64,000 nt of DNA from Cryoendolithus antarcticus (Eukaryota > Ascomycota > Dothideomycetes > Cladosporiales > Cladosporiaceae): assembly GCA_002077065.1 (NCBI GenBank), contig NAJO01000008.1, positions 806,001 to 870,000 on the forward strand, given 5' to 3'. The notes under the pieces were generated by a model that did not search any database, was not told where the DNA came from, and saw nothing but the letters and a program-made list of their open reading frames with translations. Shown here in pieces: positions 12,101 through 22,843 of the stretch (within the stretch, counting starts at the first letter, position 1; every line of letters begins with the position of its first letter). The position numbers were made by a program, and so were the translations under genes.

Positions 12101-13270
12101 CTTCTGGATGGAGGCGCGGAAGTCGACTGGAGAGATACCAGACACTGCACAGCCCTGTCTATGGCAGCACGAGGGAACTACCTAGAGATTGTGCAGATCC
12201 TGTTAGATCGAGGGGCCGATACAAACATCACAATTCTGGATGGTAGTTGTTGGTCATCTCCATTATATACTGCCACGCAACTCGGCCATTACGAGGTGGT
12301 TCAGCACCTGATGAATCATGGCGCCCATGTCAATTTCGCGTTTGACGACAGACACGTGTTACACATTGCATCGTTGATGGGCTTTGTTAACATTGTCGAA
12401 TTGCTACTCGACCATAGTGTAGACGTCGACTCGCCCGGTAGTGATGGCGAAACGTCGTTACAAGCTGCCTCTCGTAGGGGCCATCTGAGCGTGGTCAAAC
12501 TGCTCCTTGCCCGGGGCGCGGACGTGAATCACACAGGAGGCAGGGTCTATGGAAATGCACTCCAAGCAGCCTTAGGAGACGGCGGGCTTCACCACAAGGA
12601 GATCGTGGAAACACTGCTAGATCATGGAGCAGACCCTGATGTGCACGGGTTGTTCGTCGCGGCGAACTCCGGGGATTGGCGCCGTTACTATACTGCTCGC
12701 CAGGTAGTAATTGGCCAGGGGCTTGGAACAATCCTAGAGTTACTGCAGGAGAAGAAAGTTAAACCATACCGCTGCTGTGAAGTCCATGCTGACGGTAGCA
12801 TCGTTTGTGAGGACGACACACAAGACAGTGGTTGGGAGACAGACTTTGAGACCACCTCCGATGAGCATTGTGGCGGGTCTGATATGGAAGAGACTGCAAT
12901 AGTTGAGGACGATGGTCTCAGTGTTGCTGAACAACGAGTCGCACCAGATACAAGCGCAGCCGGCGAAGACCTGGCAGCAATTCCACTGGACGGTGAGCAG
13001 CCGAGCCCATCGCCTGATCACCAACAACACAATAAGGCGCAGATCGCAACAGACATACCGCAAAGCAGAAACCTGTTGGACTACGAAACAAACATTGGCA
13101 TTGGCGACAACGCGAAACATAAGTTCAACGCAGAACTTCCATTCGACATCTACATGATGACCCACCACACTCCCCTGCGATCGACTCGACCCAGCCCAAC
13201 ACATGCTCAAGCAACCAAGCCTCCAACACCCGCTGATAACGCTACCAATGCTGTAACGATACTCCAATAA
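9144..13270 (+). CDS. NOD-like receptor: SesA-like N-domain, NACHT NTPase, ankyrin repeats
   Basis: Fungal STAND protein of the type used in non-self recognition (family knowledge). Exon 1 runs 9144 to about 9597 and encodes an all-helical N-terminal domain beginning MADPLSVISAIASVIQLIDF, typical of SesA-type domains on NACHT proteins. Exon 2 (acceptor unclear, about 9796-9830, to 10654) carries NACHT: Walker A GAAGSGKS near 10035, Walker B FIVLDALDEC near 10335, and an R-rich sensor region. A 458-nt intron (10655-11112) precedes exon 3 (11113-13270), which restores GM|FRWAGCQLD, the usual NACHT-winged-helix junction. Exon 3 holds the winged-helix segment with an acidic Asp/Glu-rich insert (about 11460-11600), at least six ankyrin repeats (about 11950-12660) and an acidic, disordered tail. 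The exon 1-2 join is uncertain because no strong CAG/TAG acceptor has the right phase. Confidence 0.85.
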
Positions 13271-13519
13271 TCCATATCCAGTCTATCGATGTTCACCCAT
13301 GGATCTCACTGCTTCTGTTGCTTTGCTGAGGGTATCATCGCGCAGACTCCAACCCCATTATTGTAACGCCGATGACCAGGGAGAAGCTAAGCCAGACGAG
13401 TAGACTGGCTGATAGAAGGTACTGCAGAAAGCCTGATGGGACCAGCCACCAGAAGTGAAGACGGGGAGAATGGACTGGGCAACCGTGATTTGAGGTAGCC
13501 CGGCGGGTGCACAGAGCTC

Positions 13520-15638
13520 CTACTTCCACATCGAGAAACCCGGTGCAAGCGTCTGATCAAGTCGACCGGAAATGCTCTTGCCGCGACTGTTCCGCTTACG
13601 ATGAGACAGCGGACTGCTCATCCCGCTCGACGTCGGCTTCTTGACGCCCGAGCTCGAGAACGTCATGTCCTTGCTGATGCGCTTCTTGCGTGCAGGCGTA
13701 ATTGGCGCATTCCCGGCACCACGACGTCCACTTTGCAGAGCGTTGATCTCATTTGTGGATGCCCGACTGGCAGGATGAAGCGCCAACGAGCTCTCATGCT
13801 TGGCGCGATGTTGATTGAGACGGAAAGAGCCGACAACGCCCTGCGCAAGGAACAATGGCTGATCCGGAGAGGTGATGTCTGGAGAGATAACGTCCTGATC
13901 GTCGTCTGAATCCGGATCCATGTCGACGAGCATGTTAAACGTCATGTCGAGGTCCTGATCCAGTTCACTGCCGTCATCGGTAGGTGCCACGGTACTAGCA
14001 CCGAAGTTGGTGCTGAATGAAGTTGGCAAGAGAGGCTGGGTGATGGCCATGAGATCGCTGACAGAGGGGACCGTGGGATCATCGCAACGCATGAAGTCCA
14101 TATTGCCGTTGAACATTGTGGCGAGCGTCGACTCGGCAGTAAGTGGACGCTGTGGGGTACGCTCGCCGCTACTGCCGATTGGAAGACTCGTCGAGCCTCG
14201 AGGGCTGCTGTCACGGCTATGGGCCACACTGCGAGCATGGTCCCAGAACGCCTTGTGCTTTTCCGCGGGCTTCGAAGGCATGTAGAGCACTGTTGTCTTG
14301 CCATTCGCATCGGAGACGACTGTAGCCTTCGTCGGATCACAAGTGAAAGTGCCCATTCGTGGTCCTTTACTGGCTTTGCCGCTATCCGTCGCACTCTGAG
14401 AGCGCCTTGGTAGCGGTACTGAGTGCTTGCCCGAGTTTTGCTTCACAGGCGTTACCGTACTGCTACCAGACGCGACCGGGACTTCCGACTTGATGGGCTT
14501 CGGCGTCTCCTTACGTGGCGCCACAATCTCTTCGTCTTCATCGGTTTCGTAATTAATGTCATCATCACTATCATCATCGGCTTTGTGGGACTGTCAGCAA
14601 TGCATGTAAAGTTGTCAATCAGAGATACCCACAATCACTGTCGGTGTCATACGCAGATGACCCAGTGTCTTCTTCGAGCTCGAAGGCAAAGCGATCAGCG
14701 TCGTCCTCAAAGTCATACACAGAACCTGTGTCACTTGCAGGGCCGCTTAGGATACCATCCTGGGTATCATGAGCAAGCAACTGCTGGATCTTGGAGTCGT
14801 CCTGGGCCATGAAGATGTCCGGAAAGTGCTCATCGTCTCCGTCGGCCTCATCTTCACTGCTGTCCGAGCTATCGCCATCTCCGCTGCCAGACTGCTCCGA
14901 GATGTCCTGGAAACGAACTCGTTTGGGACGTGCCTCGGTCTGAGTGTCAGTCTCCTGCATCATCTCAGCATTCGCGATTGCCCAGAAGTCCAGATCGGCA
15001 TCGTCAGCAAGCATCTGGTGTTGCGGATCGAACAGACCGACGCCATTGAACGGATCATCATTCCAGTTGTACGAAGCGTCGAGCCCAAGGGGATCATCTT
15101 CGTCGCTCTCGGTACTAGACATGCGCTCTTGCGAGTCCGCCTTGACGAGGTTGTCGGTGACCCACGTAGCTTCGACGTCAAGGGCCTTCTTGCGGCGAAT
15201 GTAGTCCTCTCTCTCTTCAAATTCTTGCTGCAGATCCTTCTCTGCCTGCTTGAGCAGATCCTCCTCTGCGCCATCTACGAGCGATTGGCTATCGTCGTCG
15301 TCAACGGCACCAAGTCCCGAGTAGTCCTCTTCGTCAATGCTGCCGTCGTCCTCTGCACCGGCGACCGCTTGCTCATCGTCGGAGCCTTCCTCTGCCCATG
15401 TGCCTGCAATGTAGGCATCATTCTCGCCATTCAAGGCAACATCGACACTTTGGTCATCATCCTCGTCTTCTGAAGACTCTTGCTCCTCGGACATGCCATC
15501 TTCAGCCATTGTATCATGTCCATTACTCGTCTTCGTTTTCACTGTCACGTTAGTCATATGCTTGCGCATGTCTACACCACCATTGTGTGCGTTCGAGTCC
15601 GACAACATGTCGACTCTGCCGAAACGTCTGCCAGCCAT
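13520..15638 (-). CDS. Large acidic, disordered nuclear-type protein
   Basis: Exon 1 15638-14633 and exon 2 14580-13520 give 688 aa. The intron donor is GTGGGT. The branch site GCTGAC abuts a CAG that is out of phase, so the downstream AAAG at 14582-14581 is taken as the acceptor (phase 1, stop-free). The first half has long Asp/Glu tracts, an AEKDLQQEFEEREDYIRRKKA helix and a Phe/Asp/Glu-rich block (VYDFEDDADRFAFELEED). The second half has basic, Ser/Pro-rich, NLS-like stretches (PARKKRISKDM, SHRKRNSRGKS). The layout faintly recalls fungal IFH1/CRF1-like ribosomal-protein gene co-regulators, but this is not demonstrated. The ATG chosen begins MAGRRFGRVDML; the frame stays open upstream without another ATG, so a 5' exon is possible. 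Confidence 0.7.
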
Positions 15639-16968
15639 CTTGCTGCCTGTTCTTGAGATTGCTCTTCCACGCGAGATCGCCTTCCGGGCGATGTGGGCGA
15701 TGTTGCGATTCTGTAATGACTCGAGCAAGAGTTTGGCTCAAGTCTCTACTTCGTCTAGGCCTCTTCGAATGATCTGTGATGCGCGGCTTAGTGATGATGC
15801 AGGCGCTGAGATGGCGAGTGCTTGGTGGCAGTCGAGGATTGTATTCGTCGTCAATGATTGAAATTGTTCGCGGAGCGGATACCGTACTGGAGGAGTGCCT
15901 CGAGGGCAGGGCTCCTCCAGCGGTAATCTAGTGCCCAGCGAGTGCCTGAGGCATCTTGTCGACGAAGTAGTGATTTGTTGTATTCTTGACCGCTGTAGGT
16001 TATATGTGGCGACTCTTGTCTAGTTTTGGTGGTGTTTGTAGGACGTCAAGCGAGGAGGCATTCGAGGGGCACTTTTTTGACAAACGCAAGTCATGTCGAA
16101 GTTAGCGTCGGCGGCCCGAGCGGCCGGTAAGACGGGCGGTGAGTGATCTCGTGACCTCACTTCCTTGACATGTGCTGTTGCATCGATGAATCTACATTTC
16201 TTTACATGACAATGATATCGTTGATGCAGAACTCCACCGTAAACTCAACGTTATTGAGCATACATGCACTACTGGACCGTCTGAAAGGCACTTTCGATTG
16301 CAAAGACCGAGCACGTGCGACTGCCGACTTTGGACGGTGCATGCCGAAGAGAAGGCTCGCCACGAGCCGCAGCAAGGGGCCACGAGAGTTCTGTTGATTT
16401 GACGATTCGGCGGCATATTGATGATTCACTTGCTCATGCAGCCACCACTCTGCGTTCTTCACGATGACTCTTCCAAGTCACCGAATTCTCGTCCAGATCA
16501 CAAGGCCTGGTCCTTACACGCGAAGCAAGCCGCAGGATGAGTTCTGATGTGTAGAAGCAGCGAATGTGAGACCTGAACCATCTGGCCTGCAAGCACCGCT
16601 TCTGGATGCCGGCCGGTACCGATGTCCCATGAAGCGGCGTCCTGAGAGCCGGAATGAGAAATTTCGTTTGACAGACGCCTGATCGGCCTACTCGCAGCAT
16701 AAAGATGTACTTACGCAGAGCTAAGAGTCGTAATCTCTCCTTCGAAAACCTGTTATGCTCGCTTACGCCTCTGAATGTGAACACAATAGCGGTGCCATGG
16801 TGTAGCAATCAGGAAGAGTGCTACAACACCCCGCCGCGCTCTCGTTTGCCTGTAGCCTCTCATAGAAGTATTAAGTAAACGCATCAGTGCAATCACCTTC
16901 TCCTGACGCGTATATCTACCACAGCAGTTGAAGCCTCGAGAGCCTCCTCGCCACCCTCGTCTCGGTCC
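15639..16968. other. Intergenic, no gene seen
   Basis: About 1.3 kb. Only short frames on both strands, none with motifs or coherent splicing. The part next to 15638 is presumably the 5' UTR and promoter of the acidic-protein gene. Confidence 0.45.
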
Positions 16969-18021
16969 TCAGTGCCGCCTTCGAGTAGACCCAGTTTCAG
17001 CCCGATCCCACCTTACCTTGATATCGACGTTCTCTTGACCCTTAGGCTTCGCGTCGCACCTAGGACGCGTCGGGACGCCTTCCACGTCGGTCTTACTACC
17101 CAGCGACTCCAATGCGGCGCGCACCTTGCGAGGCTCCATGTGCACTTTGAAGAACTCCTGGAGGCCGAAAGTTTCCTCGCGCAAACCCTCCCTGCGCTCG
17201 ATACAGAGCCGCCGCGCAGTGTTGAGAAGCACCAAGAACTTAGTCCGGATGGCATTCTGCTAGAGGATCGTGTTGGGTATGTCCACACGCCAGATCTTCG
17301 CAAAGGCCAACGAGTGATTGCCCGAGCGGAGTGCAACTATGCGATGCACTGTGGAGACCTCGTGTCATTGGTGTGATACATGTGCAATGATCTCCTCGGT
17401 CTTCTCACGCCAGACCTCAGCGCCTCCAGTACCGTTGACCATGCCGTTGGTAGGCTCGTCCAGGTCGTGGAGTATGTCCAATTACATATCGCGGCCCCAT
17501 CTCAAACCCTTCCCACGCTGCTTCGTCTTATCAAGATTCTCGCCGTGGATACTTCCATATACTGCCTTGAAATTGCCGTAATCCAGGTATTCGTACCAGA
17601 TCTTGTAGAGCTCGTGCACGCGCTTCATCTCATGGTTGGCGTTGTGATTCATCAGGAGTGGGCTGCAGAAGTGCGTGTCTCGCGCACGCTCGACGATGTT
17701 TTGGCCCTCTGGAGCCGTCGTGGTCGAGCTTGCTGTGTGCTGTATAGCGCCTTGGTGGGCAGTTTCGTGTTGCCCATCTGTCCACTTCGGTAGGCGGAAG
17801 TCCTGAGTATTCTTTGGGTCGGAGGCGTGATACTTGGGGCAATCGGAGAGGCGTAGGAGATGGTTCTTCGTTGAGTCTGGGTATGCGTGGTTGACTAGGC
17901 TTTGGAATGATGATCCTGCGGTTAGGTGCGACCAGACCGAGGCGCAAGGGGTGGGTGTTAGCAAGCTGACGCTGTTTGAACGCATTGAGTCGGATGAAGA
18001 TTGCACAGCTGGTCCTCATTG
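16969..18021 (-). pseudogene. Decayed unrecognised gene with three in-frame stop codons
   Basis: One minus-strand reading frame (codons beginning at positions divisible by three) stays protein-like for about 1 kb but is cut by TAA at 17484-17482, by a TGA about 39 codons later, and by a TAG about 35 codons after that. Ordered-looking segments lie on both sides of each stop: MKRVHELYKIWYEYLDYG before the first, EVWREKTEEIIAHVSHQ before the second, HSLAFAKIWRVDIPNTIL before the third and NAIRTKFLVLLNTARRL after it. No conventional intron of at least about 45 nt removes each stop while keeping phase. No ATG in this frame marks the N-terminus; ATG AGG at about 18021 lies in another frame and would need splicing. 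The likeliest reading is a pseudogene; multiple tiny introns are the alternative. The protein family was not recognised. Confidence 0.5.
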
Positions 18022-20433
18022 CTTGCGTGCTCTTCTCGTCGGCGGAGCGCGATTGGTCATGCTTAGATGCTCGTATCATGGTGAGGGGGAGATGTGCGCG
18101 CGCGAGAGAGCGAATGTTGGGAGAGGTGCCATGATTGGAGATGCTGATGCATGCTCTTACTGCAGTGAATGGAAGCCGCCGATGGTAACACACGTGGGGC
18201 CGTGGAAACCTACCGTGTCAAACGAAGCCTTTCGGCCTTTTCAAAATGGGGAGCCCACAACGGCTCAGCGATAGAGACTATGTCTTCAGCAGACCACACA
18301 TGACTGTATGTGTGCTCCTTGAATGCTCTCGAGTCCTGCGAGAGTGAGAGGCGCAGAAGTTCGGGCGATAGGATGCGGGCTGCCTGCTGCGCTACCTCAC
18401 TGTCCTCGGGGTTCGACTGATCTCGATCGCTGTTCTGCGTACGCTGAAGTGGAGGACACCACCGCCAGGCTGTATAATACAGGCGCATGTAGCGAGAGCA
18501 CCGGTCTGTCGCCATGATCGAAGTTCGTGCTCATGATAGCAGGCTTGATCAAGTGTACCCAATAGCAAAGTAGGTGGACTGGACAGTCAGTGAAATATAC
18601 CATCGCTTTTCTGTTCGTCTGAAGAGCCTCTACGCGGTCGAATCAGTTTACTGGAGCGCTTCGACACTCTTCTTTGACAACGGCTGGTGAATCGGAAGAC
18701 GCAGAGCGTTCGGTGCGTAAGATTCATTGCCTCGAGACATCCTCTCCTCGGCGGAGACATTTGTGGCATACGCGACAATAGTGGGGGTTACCTCGGACTC
18801 TCGGACGCCTCGACAGCGAGGTTGCGGTAGCTGAGTCCGCAAAGCCACAGTACATAATGTAAGTCGAGCACGCGACAGTGACGGACAGATTGCGCAATAG
18901 AGCTCGACGTCCGAAGGGTAACTCGCAGATACGTCTCATGTATCGTTTCATAAGCTGCCAGATACATCTGGGTAGTCATCACCTCGATGCGGAGGCCGAG
19001 GCTTCGCATGCTCAAACTACTGCACAGCTTCTTTGCATGCAGCACGGAGTAGGCGAATGTATCTCTTGCATAGGCGTCGCCGAGGGAGATCTGGCAACTG
19101 CATTGAGAATGTCTATGTACTCGAGTCGTGCCGGATCGAAGCACATGCTTCAGTTTAGTGACAAGGCCGAGGCCTTATCACTACCGCGAACTTCACCACT
19201 CCACTTCTGCCTCCGCCCGCTATGGAGTAGAAGTCTGGGGATCTCAACGGCCGGCGCCCCTTGCGTCGGAAGCATCTAAGAGTCCATCGAAGCACGGATG
19301 AAAGGATGTTGCGAGAGGTGCATCTTCGAGCCAATGTCCCATCGTCGACGCAGTGGACACAAGATGACATTCTCGCTACTGGTGGTTGTTGCATACTGCA
19401 GCATCTAAAGAGAGAAGGTTATTTATGCGTCAGTAGCGCGATCTCGGCTGCTAAATCTGTTGCATTGAAATTGATGCATGATGAAGTCAGGGATACAGTA
19501 TCAGACAATAGAGAATCTCTCAGGAACGAGATCGTGCACTCGACACGCGTCTTTTCTTCAATCTGGTGCATAGAACTTGAGATACTTCGCAGTCTGGGCA
19601 ATCCTATCTCACGCGCCGGTGACAACATGAAATGCTACAGTGAGACCTAACGACGTGTCTGCGCCGGCTTAATCCGGCTTCGAAAACTGCAAGGTACATC
19701 GGTCCTCGAACGTCAGGCTCTGTTTCGCTCTGTCCTTGGCATCGTCGCACTTCGAGTCTCAAACAGCGCGACCCTGCTCCGAGACAAACTGCAGACCAGG
19801 ATGTGCTGATAAGCCAGTTTAGACTGCCGGAAAGTCCACGATGGCCTGGAGGAAAGAGTTCTGGGCACCTCGAGGTCTTGTGTCGTCGCCAATGACCAGC
19901 GAACCGTGCCTCGGCCTCCAGGATTTGGCTTGCCATTCGATGTCGATCTCCCGCCGAGGGATTGCCAAGCGTCACACGATGGCCCCGGAGGATGACACAC
20001 TTGCGGTTAGATTGCCACGACCCCAGAGGCAAATTGCGGGGGACGGTCGATTTAAGCTGTACGCCAATGTCCCACATCGCAAGCGTATTGGCCAGCCAGT
20101 GCAACCTCGAGCAGGAATAGTCTGATGAGACCGAGAACCGAGGCGTTGTCACCTGCCATACGGTGCTGTCGTACTACAGATTTGACCTAATCCACCTGCG
20201 CGTGGTGGTTCCAGCGTGGCGGCACGGGCCACGCTCAGAGTAATGAGTACGTGTGGGTTAGCAGGGAGTCGATACAAGTACTAGATCTCCTATCGTTCTG
20301 TCATTTCTCTTCCCCGGTTTGGACGGTCCCCTTTGATGTTTGTGCACAGCTCTGGAAACATCTCTCTGTGACACGGTATCACAGCATCGGGCATCTACAT
20401 TGACAGGATCTGGTATCCCCTCCCATCGCGATC
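18022..20433. other. Gene-poor interval
   Basis: About 2.4 kb, the longest stretch without a supportable gene in this window. Short frames on both strands show no family motifs, signal peptides or consistent splicing, and no direct or inverted repeat was noticed by eye. It lies between a pseudogene and the MFS transporter and includes the transporter's promoter at its right end. Confidence 0.45.
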
Positions 20434-22340
20434 ATGTCGGACAGCTCAGATCACGACGTTCGCTATTCGCCCACAGGCGAGAAGATCAATGGCGATGGCC
20501 AGCTTGAGGTCATTCGCACGATCTCCCGCGTGCCTGGCAACTCAAACTACTACGAGAAGAATGGACTGCGCACAGAGGGCGATGGCGTTGATCACAGCGC
20601 GCCAAACAAGGTACGCCGATGCCCCATATTAAGAGCGCACGCTGTACGTCGCACCGGCAAGATCGCACAGCTGACACCATGCAGATATCCCTTAGCTTCG
20701 TGCTCACTGTCACAGGCGCTGCCATCGGATTGGCGGCGTCCCAGATCTACCCGCTCCTGTATCTGACTGTCGCAACACCAATTGCCACTGCGTTGGGCCA
20801 CCCGGAACTGTACATCTGGATGTTGACGGCTGGTATCCTTGCCATGGGTGCCGTAGCACCGTTTGTCGGTCCGCTATCCGATCTACTCGGTCGCAAGAAG
20901 ATCTTCCTCTTCGGCTTTGTTTGTGGAATTCTTGGGTCGATCGTCTGCGCAGCGACACCCAACGCAGCTGGCTTCATCGCCGGCCAGGTCTTCCTAGGCC
21001 TCGGCGCTGTCATTTGCGAGCTCATCGCTATCGCTGTGATTGCTGAGGTCGTACCTACCGAGAAGCGAGCAATATGGGCTGTCGTCGCACTGAGCGCCAT
21101 CATTCCTTGGGCACCAGGAACGCTGTACGCAAATTACATGTTGGACTCTACCTGGCGATGGATCGGATTGGCGTTGGGGCTCTGGAACGCTATCGGATTC
21201 GCAGCTGTGCTGTTCGGCTACAACCCACCGGCTCGCGTCAACGCCCGCGGTCTATCGAAGCGGGAAATGATAAAGCGGATCGACTTTGTCGGTGGTGGAC
21301 TGATCATCGCCGGCCTGTTGATCTTCCTCTACGGCTTGAACTCAGGAGGCATCTCCCACCCATGGAAGAGCTCTCACGTGCTCGTGCCCATCATCTTGGG
21401 ACCCTGCCTAATGATCGCTGCCGGACTCTACGAGTTCTTCCTCGCACCGTACCCGCTGTTCCCTCGACGTATCATCCACGACGCTCGACCGTTCTTCTGC
21501 ATGTTGGCAGTCATCTTCGCGGCAGGAATCAATTATATTCCGCTCGTGTCATTCTGGCCGATCGAGACGATCGCTATCTTCCAATCTACTCACGCCGAAG
21601 TGGGTGTCAGGTGCATTGTCATCGGTGTCTGCATTCTCGGCGGCGCCATGGTGTCTGCTGTACTCCTCGGCCTGTTTAAGAAGCACGTCCACTTCGTTAT
21701 GTTGGGCTTCTGCATCATGCAGACAGTAGCCTGCGCATGCCTCGTCCTCATCCGCCCGGACAACATCAAAACAGCATGGGCGCCGTTGGTGTTCGCTCTC
21801 TTCGGCGTCGGCGGTGTACTTGTCCCCAACCAGGTCATCATCACCGTCATCACCCCAGACGACCTGATTGGTTCCGTTACCGCACTGACCGTCGGTCTCC
21901 GTGCGCAAGCTCAAGTCGTCGGTCTTGCGATCTTCTACAATCAGCTCATCAACCAAGTCACCAAAAGCACGTACAAATATGTGGTCCCGGCATGGCTCTC
22001 GAACGTGCCGGTCACTGGTACGACCGTTGCGGACATCACGTTCACAATGAACACCCTCAGTGCGCTACCTTTCGATACCCTCGCAAGGGAGTATCCGTCT
22101 TTCGGACTGAACACCGCGAAGGCTATGGAGTTTGTCAAGCCTGCTTGCATTCACGCGTTCGACGACGGCTTCAAGTTGGTGTGGTACATCACCATTGCAT
22201 TCGGTGTTTTTGCATGCATTGCTAGTGCGTGCATGGGCAGTGTCAGCAAGTACCTGGACGGCCACGTGGCTGTCCGCATGGACGAGAAGGCGGTCAAGCC
22301 CCCACCACGAAGCCGGCCGGAGAGCATCAGCATGGCTTAG
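20434..22340 (+). CDS. MFS transporter, TRI12/siderophore-type (DHA14-like)
   Basis: Exon 1 20434-20610, a 74-nt intron (GTACGC...CTGACACCATGCAG) and exon 2 20685-22340 give 610 aa. A hydrophilic N-terminus of about 60 residues is followed by some 12-14 hydrophobic helices. The MFS signature between the second and third helices is visible as GPLSDLLGRKKIFLFG. Later motifs (VPTEKRAIWAVVALSAIIPWAPG, VPNQVIITVITPDDLIGSVTAL, and the tail GSVSKYLDGHVAVRMDE) are characteristic of the fungal trichothecene-efflux-pump (TRI12) and siderophore-transporter group. Probable role: plasma-membrane proton-coupled export of toxic compounds or secondary metabolites, or siderophore handling; the substrate is unknown. 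No biosynthetic genes adjoin it. Codon third positions are strongly C-biased, suggesting good expression. Confidence 0.92.
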
Positions 22341-22843
22341 GTACATAGCCCTTGGGTATGGTTGGGAGGTTTTATGAGCAGGAGTCGGGGCACGGGACGA
22401 CATCGAATGTACATATGTACAAAGTGAACAAATTCCTCAAACTTGCAGAACTTCCCAACGCAGGAGTTCACGTGTGTGATGACTTGATCTGTGTGTTCAG
22501 AGCTGGCGTTCATCGCTACCAACTCACCAACTATTTCTGGTTCTGCCATGCAGATGTTACGGTGGAGACAAACCGGAGATCCTGTCAGGCAGTAAGACCT
22601 ATCGAAAATGACACACTGCGGAAACTCAGTTCAACCGCAAAGCTGCGCGACGTACTCATTTGCTGGTAGATGAAAAGAGAATGCCATCAATTGCGTCCTG
22701 AACATGCCTTCGTCTATGTTATACACCTGAAAGAGCTCCGAAGCAACCGCGAAGCAAGGAACCAGCCTCACTGCCACATTTCCCCATATCAAGTCCGGTC
22801 GTTCCATTTGATTCCTACGTCAGATTCCTCCGTCAAACATATT
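22341..22843. other. Convergent 3' intergenic region
   Basis: 503 bp between convergent gene ends; nothing coding seen. Confidence 0.5.

Noticed and set aside
12740..13267. 175-codon minus-strand frame in the receptor tail
   Set aside because: Shadow of the acidic, disordered 3' end of the NLR gene; no motif.
14769..15473. 234-codon plus-strand hydrophobic frame resembling a membrane protein
   Set aside because: Antisense of Asp/Glu-rich codons yields Val/Ile/Leu-rich shadow frames; the minus-strand acidic gene explains it.
17380..17793. 137-codon plus-strand hydrophobic frame
   Set aside because: Antisense of the relic gene's charged segments; no start context or family feature.
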